Positions 1 to 5,996 of a stretch of 10,128 nucleotides of DNA are shown piece after piece; within the stretch, counting starts at the first letter, position 1, and every line of letters begins with the position of its first letter. Source of the DNA: an uncultured Acidimicrobiales bacterium (lineage in GTDB: Bacteria > Actinomycetota > Acidimicrobiia > Acidimicrobiales > Aldehydirespiratoraceae). Location of the stretch: contig CALKOE010000059.1 in the NCBI GenBank assembly GCA_938091985.1, positions 1 through 10,128 on the forward strand, given 5' to 3'. Below the pieces are notes generated by a model that searched no databases, had not been told where the DNA came from, and saw only the letters and a list, made by a program, of their open reading frames with translations. A program made the translations under genes and the position numbers.

Positions 1-516
1 GGGCGGCGCGTCGGTCGTGGCGGACAACACGTCTTCGGGAAGCGCCACCACCACCGGGCCGGGCCGACCGCTGAGCGCCCGCTTGAATGCCTCCGCCATG
101 AGCGCGGAGGCGTCGTCGACCGACTCGATCTCGGTAACCCACTTGGCCAACCCGCCGAACATCTGGCGGTAGTCGACCTCCTGGAAGGCTTCTCGGCCCT
201 GTTCGTGCGTCGCCACCTGCCCGACCAGCAGCAGCATCGGAGTGGACGCCTGCTGCGCCGCGTGGACCCCGATGGAGGCGTTGGTGGCTCCCGGCCCGCG
301 TGTCACAAGGCAGATCCCCGGCGCCCCGGTGAGCTTCGCCCACGCTTCGGCCATGTAGGCGGCGCCACCTTCGTGGCGACACGTGACGACGCTGATGTCG
401 GTGTCGTGGAGGGCATCGAGGACGGGCAGGTAGCTCTCACCGGGCACACCGAAGGTCGTGGTGACTCCATGGGCAATCAGACTGTCGACGATCACCTGGC
501 CGCCGGTACGCGTCAT
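1..516 (-). CDS. Thiamine-diphosphate-dependent enzyme, acetolactate synthase-like, N-terminal part (runs off window)
   Basis: The minus frame is open from an ATG at 516 to the window edge, giving 172 residues of a protein normally about 550 long. This is the TPP enzyme N-terminal (PYR) domain. It starts MTRTGGQVIVDSLIAHGV and carries FGVPGESYLPVLDAL (22-36). The expected catalytic glutamate is E49 in CRHEGGAAYMAEAWAKLTG, which activates the thiazolium ring. TRGPGATNASIGVHAA (72-87) follows, then the acetolactate-synthase-like stretch EAFQEVDYRQMF (109-120) and the domain end GRPGPVVVALPEDVL. Family members condense or decarboxylate 2-oxo acids; acetolactate synthase, glyoxylate carboligase, benzoylformate decarboxylase and sulfoacetaldehyde acetyltransferase all share this architecture. 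The middle and C-terminal TPP-binding domains lie outside the window, so substrate is open. The ATG overlaps the hyuB stop by 4 bp (ATGA), indicating translational coupling. Third gene of the hydantoinase operon. Confidence 0.9.
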   Translation of the reverse strand, partial: MTRTGGQVIVDSLIAHGVTTTFGVPGESYLPVLDALHDTDISVVTCRHEGGAAYMAEAWAKLTGAPGICLVTRGPGATNASIGVHAAQQASTPMLLLVGQVATHEQGREAFQEVDYRQMFGGLAKWVTEIESVDDASALMAEAFKRALSGRPGPVVVALPEDVLSATTDAPP

Positions 517-2123
517 GTGACGTAGCCCTGTCGGCGGTCGTGCTCGTCGGCTTCGGGGTCGCGCTCATCGGGGTCACCGAAACCTCCGCCGCCGGGGAGG
601 TGCATCACGAGACGTCGGTCGGCAGGAACGGTCTGCTTGCCCTTCGTTGGAAACGGCGTGCCGTCGTCGAGTTCCACGCGCCCGGGCGCACCCTGCTCGC
701 CTCCCTCGCGACCACGGGCCGGGTTGTCGACTCGGTCGAACATCGCGGCGAACTCAAACTGGTAGCCATCGGCCGGACCGACCTCGATGACCTGCCCGAG
801 TCCTCCCCGCTGTCGACCGGCGCCCCCCGAGTCGGGGCGGAGCTCCTTGCGCCACACGATGATCGGGCCGACCTGTTCGGTCGCCTCCACCGACATGGTG
901 CGCACGCCGGAAGGAAAGGCAGTCGCCGACAGGCCGTCGAGCGTGGGACGGGCGCCGGTGCCGCCGCTGTTGAACATGAGGATTTCGACCGGGGGCTGCG
1001 GGTTGTCCGTCGCGGCGCTTCGGGCGCTCGCCTGGAAGTTCCACAGCGCCCCGGCGCCCTCGGCCGGGACGACATCGGGCAGGGCTTGCGCGATGGCTCC
1101 GAGGCAGAGGTCGGTCACGAAATGGCCGATGACGTGGCGTACCGCCACGGGTTGCGGGTGGGTGGCGTTGAGGATGACGCCCGGCGGTGCCGACACGGTG
1201 AACGGCGCCAGCGAGGCGAAGTTGTTCGGCAGTTCGGGAGCGAGTGCCACGAGCATGCCGTAGGTGAAATACGCCTGCGCATAGGTGATCGGCACATTGA
1301 TGCCGAACGCGCTGGCTGGTGAGGTGCCGGTGAAGTCGGCGTGCATGCCGCGATCGTCGACCGTCAGCGACACCGCAAGGGTGAGTGGGGTGTCGTAGCC
1401 GTCGACCTGCATCTCGTTGCGATAGGTGCCGCTCGGCACCTCGCTGAGTACATCGAGCGTGGCGCGGTGGGTGCGGTCGAAGACGAACTCGGCCAGATCG
1501 TCGAGATCGGTGAGGTCGAACTCGTCCATCATCGTCAGGAGTCGGCGTCGGCCGGTCTCGTTGCACGCCGCGAGCCCGTGCACGTCGCCCACCACCTGAT
1601 CGGCCTCGCGCACGTTGGACCGAATGATGGCGACCAGGTCGTCGTTGAGGGTTCCTCGTTCGGCCCACTTGAGGATTGGGATCCGAACGCCCTCCTCGTA
1701 GACCTCGCCTGCATCCGGGCCGAAACCCCGGCCACCGATGTCGACCACGTGGGCTGTGGAAGCGAAGAAGCCCACCAGTTCGTCGCGGCGAAACACCGGC
1801 GTGGTGACGGTGATGTCGTGGAGGTGGCCGGTGCCCTTCCACGGATCGTTTGTCACGTAGACATCGCCCGGGTAGATCCGTTCGGGTCCGATGTCGTTGA
1901 TGAAGTGGGGCACCGCCGCCGCCATGGTGTTCACATGGCCGGGGGTGCCGGTCACCGCCTGGGCGATCATTCGGCCGCTGCGGTCGAACACGCCGGCGCT
2001 CAGGTCGCCGGCTTCACGGACCGACGTCGAGAACGCGGTGCGCACGAGCGTGACGGCTTGTTCTTCCACCACGGAGATCAGCCGGTTCCACATCACCTGG
2101 CGGTGAAGCTCTTGGTTGCTCAT
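513..2123 (-). CDS. hyuB: Hydantoinase B/oxoprolinase family protein (HyuB-like subunit)
   Basis: A 536-aa protein of usual length for the hydantoinase B / 5-oxoprolinase C-terminal family. It pairs with HyuA in ATP-dependent N-methylhydantoin, hydantoin or 5-oxoproline hydrolysis; related subunits occur in acetone and acetophenone carboxylases. Family signatures are seen throughout: HRQVMWNRLISVVEEQAVTL near the start, GHVNTM (62-67), GDVYVTNDPWKGTGHLHDI (86-104) with likely metal ligands D93, H100 and H102, AHVVDIGGRGFGP (124-136), RPDSGGAGRQRGGLG (429-443) and the closing LPGGGGFGDP (509-518). The frame is open a further 140 codons upstream to 2543, but that stretch lies inside hyuA and is not family-like. 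The ATG at 2123 begins the conserved domain, has an SD upstream and overlaps the hyuA stop by 4 bp. The protein is cytoplasmic, without a signal peptide. The exact substrate cannot be inferred. Confidence 0.95.
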   Translation of the reverse strand: MSNQELHRQVMWNRLISVVEEQAVTLVRTAFSTSVREAGDLSAGVFDRSGRMIAQAVTGTPGHVNTMAAAVPHFINDIGPERIYPGDVYVTNDPWKGTGHLHDITVTTPVFRRDELVGFFASTAHVVDIGGRGFGPDAGEVYEEGVRIPILKWAERGTLNDDLVAIIRSNVREADQVVGDVHGLAACNETGRRRLLTMMDEFDLTDLDDLAEFVFDRTHRATLDVLSEVPSGTYRNEMQVDGYDTPLTLAVSLTVDDRGMHADFTGTSPASAFGINVPITYAQAYFTYGMLVALAPELPNNFASLAPFTVSAPPGVILNATHPQPVAVRHVIGHFVTDLCLGAIAQALPDVVPAEGAGALWNFQASARSAATDNPQPPVEILMFNSGGTGARPTLDGLSATAFPSGVRTMSVEATEQVGPIIVWRKELRPDSGGAGRQRGGLGQVIEVGPADGYQFEFAAMFDRVDNPARGREGGEQGAPGRVELDDGTPFPTKGKQTVPADRRLVMHLPGGGGFGDPDERDPEADEHDRRQGYVT

Positions 2124-4201
2124 CGATCTGTCTCCCGCGTGATCAGGAGCGAGCCATCGGCTTGCGCCACGGCCTGGTGATGGCTGGCGAGCACGGTGGT
2201 GGTCTGTGGCTCGACCACGACCGCAGGCCCGCTGACCAGGTCGCCGGGCCGGAGCGTGGCCCGCTGCACGATGCCGCTCTCGACATCGACGCCGAGGGTG
2301 GGGTCGTAGATCGATCGGGTTCCCGTCGGCGCGGCTTCGCCCGCATGGGTGGTGGTGAGCTCGATGGACTCGGGGGTCGCCGTGATCGACGCGACTCGCA
2401 CTGACCAGCTGACTGCCTCGATGACGACATCGTCGATCGCTCGGCCGAAGAACTCGACGTAGGCCTTTGTGAACGCGTTGGCGAGACCCTCGGCGGCGAG
2501 CTCGTCGAACGGCGCAGCATCGATGGTCACCGGGATCTCCCAACCCTGCCCCTTGTAGCGCATCGCAACCTGACGCAGCACGGTGGTCTCCGCGTCGGTG
2601 CCGGCGCTGACGAACGCCTGCGCCTCCTCGGCGAGCTCGGTGAGAACCGTGTTGGCGCCCTCGACGTCGAACTTTTCGGTGGTGGTGTAGAAGCTCCGTA
2701 CCGCTTCGTAGCTGAAGGGGGCGCGGAGGAATCCGATCGCCGACCCGACACCCGCGCCGGGCGGCACAATGAGCTCGGTGAGCGCCAGCTTGTCGATCAG
2801 TCGGGCCGCGTGGAGCGGTGCGGCACCGCCAAAGGCGATCATCGAATAGCCGGCGAGGTCCTTGCCGTTCTCGACGGCGTGGACTCTTGCCGCGTTGGCC
2901 ATGTTCTCGTCGACGACCTCGGTCACTCCGGCCGCGGCGACGTGGGCATCCATTCCGAGTGGCGCACCGATCGTGTGGGCGACCGCGTCACGCGCCCGCT
3001 CGGGGGAGAGGGTGATGTCGGCTGCGCCGAACGTGTCGGGGTGCAATCGACCGAGCTCGACGTTGGCATCGGTGACGGTCGGCTCGGAGCCGCCGCGGTC
3101 GTATGCGGCGGGGCCAGGTTCGCTCCCCGCGCTTCGGGGACCGATACGGATTTGGCCCAACCTGTCGACCCTGGCGATGGAGCCGCCGCCCGCCCCGATC
3201 TCGATCATGTCGATCACGGGAATTGAGATGGCCATTCCGCTGCCCTTCTTGAAGCGAGCGGTGCGATCGACCTCGAACGTCGTGGTGGTCTGTGGCGTGA
3301 AGTCGTCGATGAGGCAGATCTTCGCCGTGGTGCCGCCCATGTCGTAGGACAGGACCCGGTCTCGCCCGTAGCGACGGCCGAGGTCGGCGGCGAAGATCGC
3401 GCCCCCGGCCGGACCGGACTCGACGAGACGAACGGGAAACGCGACTGCCGTGTCGACATCGATCAGTCCGCCGCCCGAATGGATCAGATGAAGTGGGCAG
3501 GTGACGCCCCGGTCGCGGAGCTGGTCGCGCAATCGGATGAGATACGACGCCATGAGGGGCTGGATGTAGGCGTTGGCGCAGACAGTGTTGAAGCGCTCGT
3601 ACTCCCGCATCTGCGGTGAGACTTCGCTGCTGATGGAGACGGCGACATCGGGAAGTCGCGCGGCAAGAAGCTCTCGAAACCGTTGCTCGTGACGCGGGTT
3701 TCGATAGCTGTGGAGGAAGCCGACGGCTACCGCTTCGTAGCCGCGCGTGGCGATCTCCTCGATCACCGCCTGTGCTCCCGGTTCGTCGAACGGGATCAGC
3801 TCTTCACCGCGGGCGTTGAGCCGCTCCGACACGACGAGCCGGTCGTGGCGTTCGACCAGCGGCGTCGGGAGCACGATGTTGAGGTCGTATTGCTCGAATC
3901 GGCTCTCGGTGCGGGTCTCGATGACGTCGCGAAACCCCTCAGTGGTCACCAGCGCGGTCGCGGCGCCACGCCGCTCGATCAGAGCGTTCGTCGCCAGGGT
4001 GGTGCCGTGGATCACCTGCGTCACGTCGGCGAGGTCGATGCCGGCGTCACCAGCAGCTTGGGTGATGCCCTCGAGGATCCCGCGCTCGGGGGCGTCGTGG
4101 GTGGTGAGCACCTTTGTCGAGTGGAGCCGGCCGTCGGCGCCTTCGATCACGATGTCGGTGAACGTCCCGCCGACGTCGGCACCGATCCGGGCCCCTGTCA
4201 C
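2120..4201 (-). CDS. hyuA: Hydantoinase A/oxoprolinase family protein (HyuA-like ATPase subunit)
   Basis: A 693-aa protein, typical length for the hydantoinase/oxoprolinase A subunit, which binds ATP with an actin/Hsp70-like (ASKHA) fold and phosphorylates the substrate. Visible in order: the N-terminal phosphate loop IGADVGGTFTDIVIE (6-20); HGTTLATNALIERRGAATAL (65-84), characteristic of Hydant_A_N; SSEVSPQMREYERFNTVCANA (191-211); SGGG (242-245) and VESGPAGGAIFAA (260-272); the second phosphate motif SYDMGGTTAKICLI (285-298); EIGAGGGSIARVD (334-346); GPAAYDRGG (363-371); and FGGAAPLHA (457-465). After about residue 500 comes the C-terminal beta-rich domain. The start is GTG at 4201, just before the conserved N-terminal motif, with only a weak GGA upstream. 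It is the promoter-proximal gene of the operon and overlaps hyuB by 4 bp. The neighbouring TPP gene argues for a catabolic route rather than glutathione-linked 5-oxoproline recycling, but this is inference. Confidence 0.95.
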   Translation of the reverse strand: MTGARIGADVGGTFTDIVIEGADGRLHSTKVLTTHDAPERGILEGITQAAGDAGIDLADVTQVIHGTTLATNALIERRGAATALVTTEGFRDVIETRTESRFEQYDLNIVLPTPLVERHDRLVVSERLNARGEELIPFDEPGAQAVIEEIATRGYEAVAVGFLHSYRNPRHEQRFRELLAARLPDVAVSISSEVSPQMREYERFNTVCANAYIQPLMASYLIRLRDQLRDRGVTCPLHLIHSGGGLIDVDTAVAFPVRLVESGPAGGAIFAADLGRRYGRDRVLSYDMGGTTAKICLIDDFTPQTTTTFEVDRTARFKKGSGMAISIPVIDMIEIGAGGGSIARVDRLGQIRIGPRSAGSEPGPAAYDRGGSEPTVTDANVELGRLHPDTFGAADITLSPERARDAVAHTIGAPLGMDAHVAAAGVTEVVDENMANAARVHAVENGKDLAGYSMIAFGGAAPLHAARLIDKLALTELIVPPGAGVGSAIGFLRAPFSYEAVRSFYTTTEKFDVEGANTVLTELAEEAQAFVSAGTDAETTVLRQVAMRYKGQGWEIPVTIDAAPFDELAAEGLANAFTKAYVEFFGRAIDDVVIEAVSWSVRVASITATPESIELTTTHAGEAAPTGTRSIYDPTLGVDVESGIVQRATLRPGDLVSGPAVVVEPQTTTVLASHHQAVAQADGSLLITRETDR
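2132..2136 (-). promoter_or_regulatory. Shine-Dalgarno that fixes the hyuB start
   Basis: On the minus strand GGGAG lies 8 nt before the ATG at 2123, inside the last codons of hyuA. It supports this ATG over the longer in-frame start at 2543 and lets hyuB be translated both by coupling and by independent initiation. Confidence 0.6.
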
Positions 4202-4227
4202 GAGAGATCCGGTTCGACGAGGGCCAT
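4198..4227 (-). other. Possible 9-codon upstream ORF overlapping the hyuA start
   Basis: On the minus strand an ATG at 4227 opens a frame encoding MALVEPDLS, whose TGA (4200-4198) overlaps the hyuA GTG (4201-4199) as GTGA. This is the same 4-nt geometry seen at the two real junctions of this operon. No SD precedes it. With the proposed promoter the transcript could begin at or next to this ATG, making it leaderless. It could equally be chance; a 10-codon open frame is unremarkable. Confidence 0.18.
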
Positions 4228-4234
4228 AGCGTCA

Positions 4235-4264
4235 TAACCAAACCGTTGGAGCAACTGCTGTCAA
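4235..4264 (-). promoter_or_regulatory. Candidate promoter of the hyuA-hyuB-TPP operon
   Basis: The minus strand reads a perfect -35 hexamer TTGACA (4264-4259). Eighteen bases later comes a poor -10, TGGTTA (4240-4235), or GGTTAT one base further on. This would start transcription around 4227-4229, about 27 nt before the hyuA GTG. The region lies between divergent genes, so a promoter is required here or just outside. The -35 is convincing and the -10 is not; an activator or a different sigma factor could be involved. Confidence 0.35.
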
Positions 4265-4306
4265 TACTTCGGTCGTCGGACTTCGGGTCGTGGGGAATTC
4301 CGGTCG

Positions 4307-4312
4307 TAGGGT
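4307..4312 (+). promoter_or_regulatory. Candidate -10 element for the 155-aa gene (possibly leaderless)
   Basis: TAGGGT fits the TANNNT -10 pattern and ends 6 nt before the GTG at 4319, so the transcript could begin at or very near the start codon. The same bases contain AGGG with 7 nt spacing to GTG, which could instead serve as an SD. The two readings cannot be separated by eye. No clear -35 is visible. Confidence 0.3.
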
Positions 4313-4318
4313 TCAACG

Positions 4319-4786
4319 GTGACTGCAGAGCCCACTCTTGCTGACGACGAGGCACGCCTGGCCGAGATCGCGGCAGGTCTCGAGCAGTCGCTACTGGCGA
4401 CGTTGCCTGTCTGGCTGGAGCAACAGGTGCGCTCGCGTCTGCCCGACGTCGACTCCGGTCGACTCGCCGCGGAGATCTCAGCGACCATGGCCGAATTCGC
4501 ATCGTCGCTCGCTCGGGTGCTGCGGGCCGACGTCGACGACGGCGCCGGAAACCCGCTCGCCGTGGTGCGCGCAGCCACGGTTCGTGTGACGCAGCTGCTC
4601 CGAGAGGGCGGCGCCGTCGCCGTTGCTCGCGACGAGTTCGACGTGCGGGCCTTTCCCGACGACCTCTACGGGCTTGGTCCCGCAGCGTTCGTCGATGTCG
4701 ACGAATCGCTTCACGAACCCGGCCTGATGTGGGGCGCCGCCCGGGCCCACGTGCACCTCCGCCGTCGGAGAGAGCGGACCACATGA
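4319..4786 (+). CDS. Hypothetical helical protein, 155 aa
   Basis: I do not recognise this protein's family. It begins at GTG 4319. Residues 5-100 read as mostly amphipathic helices rich in Ala, Leu, Arg and acidic residues (for example IAAGLEQSLLATLPVWLEQQ and SGRLAAEISATMAEFASSLA), with no membrane segment or signal peptide. The C-terminal third looks more constrained and aromatic: FDVRAFPDDLYGLGPAAFVDVD (107-128) and then LHEPGLMWGAARAHVHLRRR (131-150), ending in a basic tail. It overlaps the next gene by 4 bp (ATGA), so the two are co-translated and probably work together. Codon choice and GC resemble the neighbours, which argues for a real, resident gene. A soluble adaptor or regulatory role beside the receiver-like protein is a guess from context only. 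Confidence 0.8.
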   Translation: MTAEPTLADDEARLAEIAAGLEQSLLATLPVWLEQQVRSRLPDVDSGRLAAEISATMAEFASSLARVLRADVDDGAGNPLAVVRAATVRVTQLLREGGAVAVARDEFDVRAFPDDLYGLGPAAFVDVDESLHEPGLMWGAARAHVHLRRRRERTT

Positions 4787-5079
4787 GTGCCGTCGTTCTC
4801 ACACGCGACCTCATGGACGCCAGCCGCTTCAAGGCTGCGCTCCCCGGGGTGGTCACCGCTCGCTCGCTCGCTGCCCTCGAGATGGCCGATGCCCCGTTGG
4901 TGCTCCTCGATCTCGCCCTCGGGCTCGATGTGGCCGAGGTCGTCGCGCTCGGCGTGCCAGTCGTCGCCTATGGCGCCCATGTAGAGGCCGATGCGCTCGC
5001 CGCAGCGCTGGCTGCCGGGTGCGTCGATGCGTTGCCTCGCTCCAAGGTCTTCCGGCGCGCCGCAGAGCTGCTTGGCTGA
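4783..5079 (+). CDS. Small receiver-like (degenerate response-regulator fold) protein, 98 aa
   Basis: ATG at 4783 overlaps the preceding stop; a further in-frame start at 4729 lies inside the upstream gene and is less likely. The 98 residues alternate strand and helix as in a shortened CheY-type receiver: VVLTRDLMDASRF (4-16), a second strand VVTARS (23-28), APLVLLDLALGLDVAEVV (37-54), GVPVVAYGAHVEADALAAALAAGC (57-80), and a C-terminal VDALPRSKVFRRAAELL. D43 sits where the phospho-acceptor aspartate would be, and K88 in PRSK resembles the conserved lysine. The usual acidic pair after strand 1 is reduced to R8-D9, and the Thr/Ser after strand 4 is replaced by YG. It is also shorter than a standard receiver (about 120). 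A pseudo-receiver that binds a partner without phosphorylation is plausible; the fold assignment is inference from pattern only. Confidence 0.75.
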   Translation: MSAVVLTRDLMDASRFKAALPGVVTARSLAALEMADAPLVLLDLALGLDVAEVVALGVPVVAYGAHVEADALAAALAAGCVDALPRSKVFRRAAELLG

Positions 5080-5103
5080 GTTCCCGGACCCTGCATGCGC
5101 GTT

Positions 5104-5116
5104 GCCTAGCTAGGCT
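5104..5116 (+). promoter_or_regulatory. Palindrome and -10 element before the methyltransferase gene
   Basis: GCCTAGCTAGGC (5104-5115) is a perfect 12-bp palindrome. Its right half forms TAGGCT (5111-5116), a TANNNT -10 hexamer ending 8 nt before the GTG at 5125. No SD lies before that GTG (the bases are CCTGCCTC), so a leaderless transcript starting at the GTG fits best. A dimeric regulator bound at the palindrome would cover the -10. No clear -35 is seen. Confidence 0.4.
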
Positions 5117-5124
5117 CCTGCCTC

Positions 5125-5874
5125 GTGTCTGATCGCCCTGCTTTCGCCGATGTCGTACGCCAGGTTGCCGATGTCGAGGGTTGGATGACCGACGACCAGG
5201 CCCGTCGGCTCTACGACCGAGCAAGCGACCTGGGCGAAGGAACTCGTGTGGTCGAGATCGGCAGCTTTCGTGGCCGCTCCCTCGTCGTGCTCGCGTCAGC
5301 TGCCGCCGAGGGCATCGAGATCGTGTCGATCGATCCGCACGCGGGCAGCGACCGAGGCCCCCAGGAGATCGAGGCCGATCAAGAACGCGGCGACGACGAT
5401 CACAGCGTCTACAACCGCAACCTCACCGCAGCGGGCGTGAGGGACCGAGTCGTCCACGTTCGCAAGATGAGCGACGAAGCACTCGACGACGTGAGTGGCG
5501 AAATCGACCTGCTCTACATCGATGGCGCCCATCGCTTCGGCCCCGCCCGCGCCGACATCGTCGACTGGGGAAACCGGGTCAGCGGTGGCGGCACGATGCT
5601 GATCCACGACTCGTTCAGCTCGATCGGTGTCACCCTGGCTCTGCTGTCATCCACCTTCTCGTCGGGGGAGTGGCGCTACATCGGGCGGTCCCAGTCGATG
5701 GCCGAGTACCGGCGCGAGCGGCTTGGCGGCGGGGAGCGCGTGCGCAACGTGATGCGTCAGGCGGCGCAGCTTCCGTGGTTCCTTCGCAACGTGATCCTCA
5801 AGGTCTTGCTGACGGCAAAGCTCTATCCGCTGACCCGAATCTTGGGTCACCGCACCAGAGACTGGCCCTACTAG
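5125..5874 (+). CDS. Class I SAM-dependent methyltransferase (Methyltransf_24 type)
   Basis: A 249-aa protein starting at GTG 5125. The Rossmann-type SAM fold is visible: motif I VVEIGSFRGRSLVVLA (42-57), with glycines that hold the SAM methionine part; strand 2 ending in an acid, IEIVSIDPHAG (64-74), expected to bind the ribose; strand 4 EIDLLYIDGAHRFGPARAD (126-144); and strand 5 GGGTMLIHDSFSS (154-166). The DGAH and HDS motifs are typical of the Methyltransf_24 / cephalosporin hydroxylase-like group, which acts on small molecules or sugars. The C-terminus (about 195-249) is basic and hydrophobic (LPWFLRNVILKVLLTAKLYPL), perhaps membrane-associating. The substrate is unknown. A 45-bp gap with its own -10 separates it from the upstream pair, and 122 bp separate it from amt, so it is probably transcribed alone or with weak read-through. 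Confidence 0.85.
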   Translation: MSDRPAFADVVRQVADVEGWMTDDQARRLYDRASDLGEGTRVVEIGSFRGRSLVVLASAAAEGIEIVSIDPHAGSDRGPQEIEADQERGDDDHSVYNRNLTAAGVRDRVVHVRKMSDEALDDVSGEIDLLYIDGAHRFGPARADIVDWGNRVSGGGTMLIHDSFSSIGVTLALLSSTFSSGEWRYIGRSQSMAEYRRERLGGGERVRNVMRQAAQLPWFLRNVILKVLLTAKLYPLTRILGHRTRDWPY

Positions 5875-5889
5875 GCGGCAAGATCCGGC

Positions 5890-5948
5890 GATGCGAAACA
5901 AACGCATCAGCCCCACGAAACAATCTCGAAACAGTGGCTTCGTACGTT
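5890..5948 (+). promoter_or_regulatory. GlnR-like operator and promoter region of amt
   Basis: Three exact GAAAC pentamers occur at 5895, 5917 and 5928, spaced 22 and 11 bp, so they fall on one face of the helix. GAAAC-n6-GAAAC (5917-5932) matches the b-site and spacing of the actinobacterial GlnR box (GTnAC-n6-GAAAC units); at the a-site position GAAAC keeps G, A and C but lacks the T. The first pentamer lies within a GATGCG/CGCATC inverted repeat (5890-5908, 7-nt loop). A TANNNT hexamer, TACGTT (5943-5948), could be the -10, placing the boxes over the -35. GlnR is known to activate amtB-type genes under nitrogen limitation; whether this organism has GlnR is not shown here. Confidence 0.4.
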
Positions 5949-5984
5949 GCCTCCTGATCCGTTGCGGACGACCCGCAGCGCTGG

Positions 5985-5990
5985 GGAGGA
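5985..5990 (+). promoter_or_regulatory. Strong Shine-Dalgarno of amt
   Basis: GGAGGA ends 6 nt before the ATG at 5997, the best ribosome binding site in the window, and it fixes this start. A small stem (TGCGG/CCGCA, 5963-5977, 5-nt loop) sits just upstream. Confidence 0.8.
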
Positions 5991-5996
5991 AGAGAA

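Noticed and set aside
754..1842. Minus-strand frame of 362 codons inside hyuB
   Set aside because: Same strand but another frame of hyuB; composition is dominated by Arg, Gly and His, typical of a frame-shifted high-GC gene.
540..2180. Long plus-strand open frames (540-1322 and 1341-2180) opposite hyuB
   Set aside because: They are antisense to a gene with clear family motifs, have low-complexity Arg/Gly/Val/Asp composition and match no family; such frames are common in high-GC DNA.
2124..2543. 140-residue N-terminal extension of HyuB
   Set aside because: It would overlap hyuA almost entirely and is Arg-rich and not hydantoinase-like; the ATG at 2123 has an SD and begins the conserved domain.
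4729..4782. Upstream start at 4729 for the receiver-like gene
   Set aside because: It would overlap the preceding gene by 58 bp and add Pro/Arg-rich residues outside the fold; the ATG at 4783 gives the common 4-bp overlap.
4047..4856. Minus-strand frame of 269 codons across the divergent intergenic region
   Set aside because: It overlaps hyuA and the plus-strand 155-aa and receiver-like genes, is extremely Arg-rich and would block the shared promoter region.
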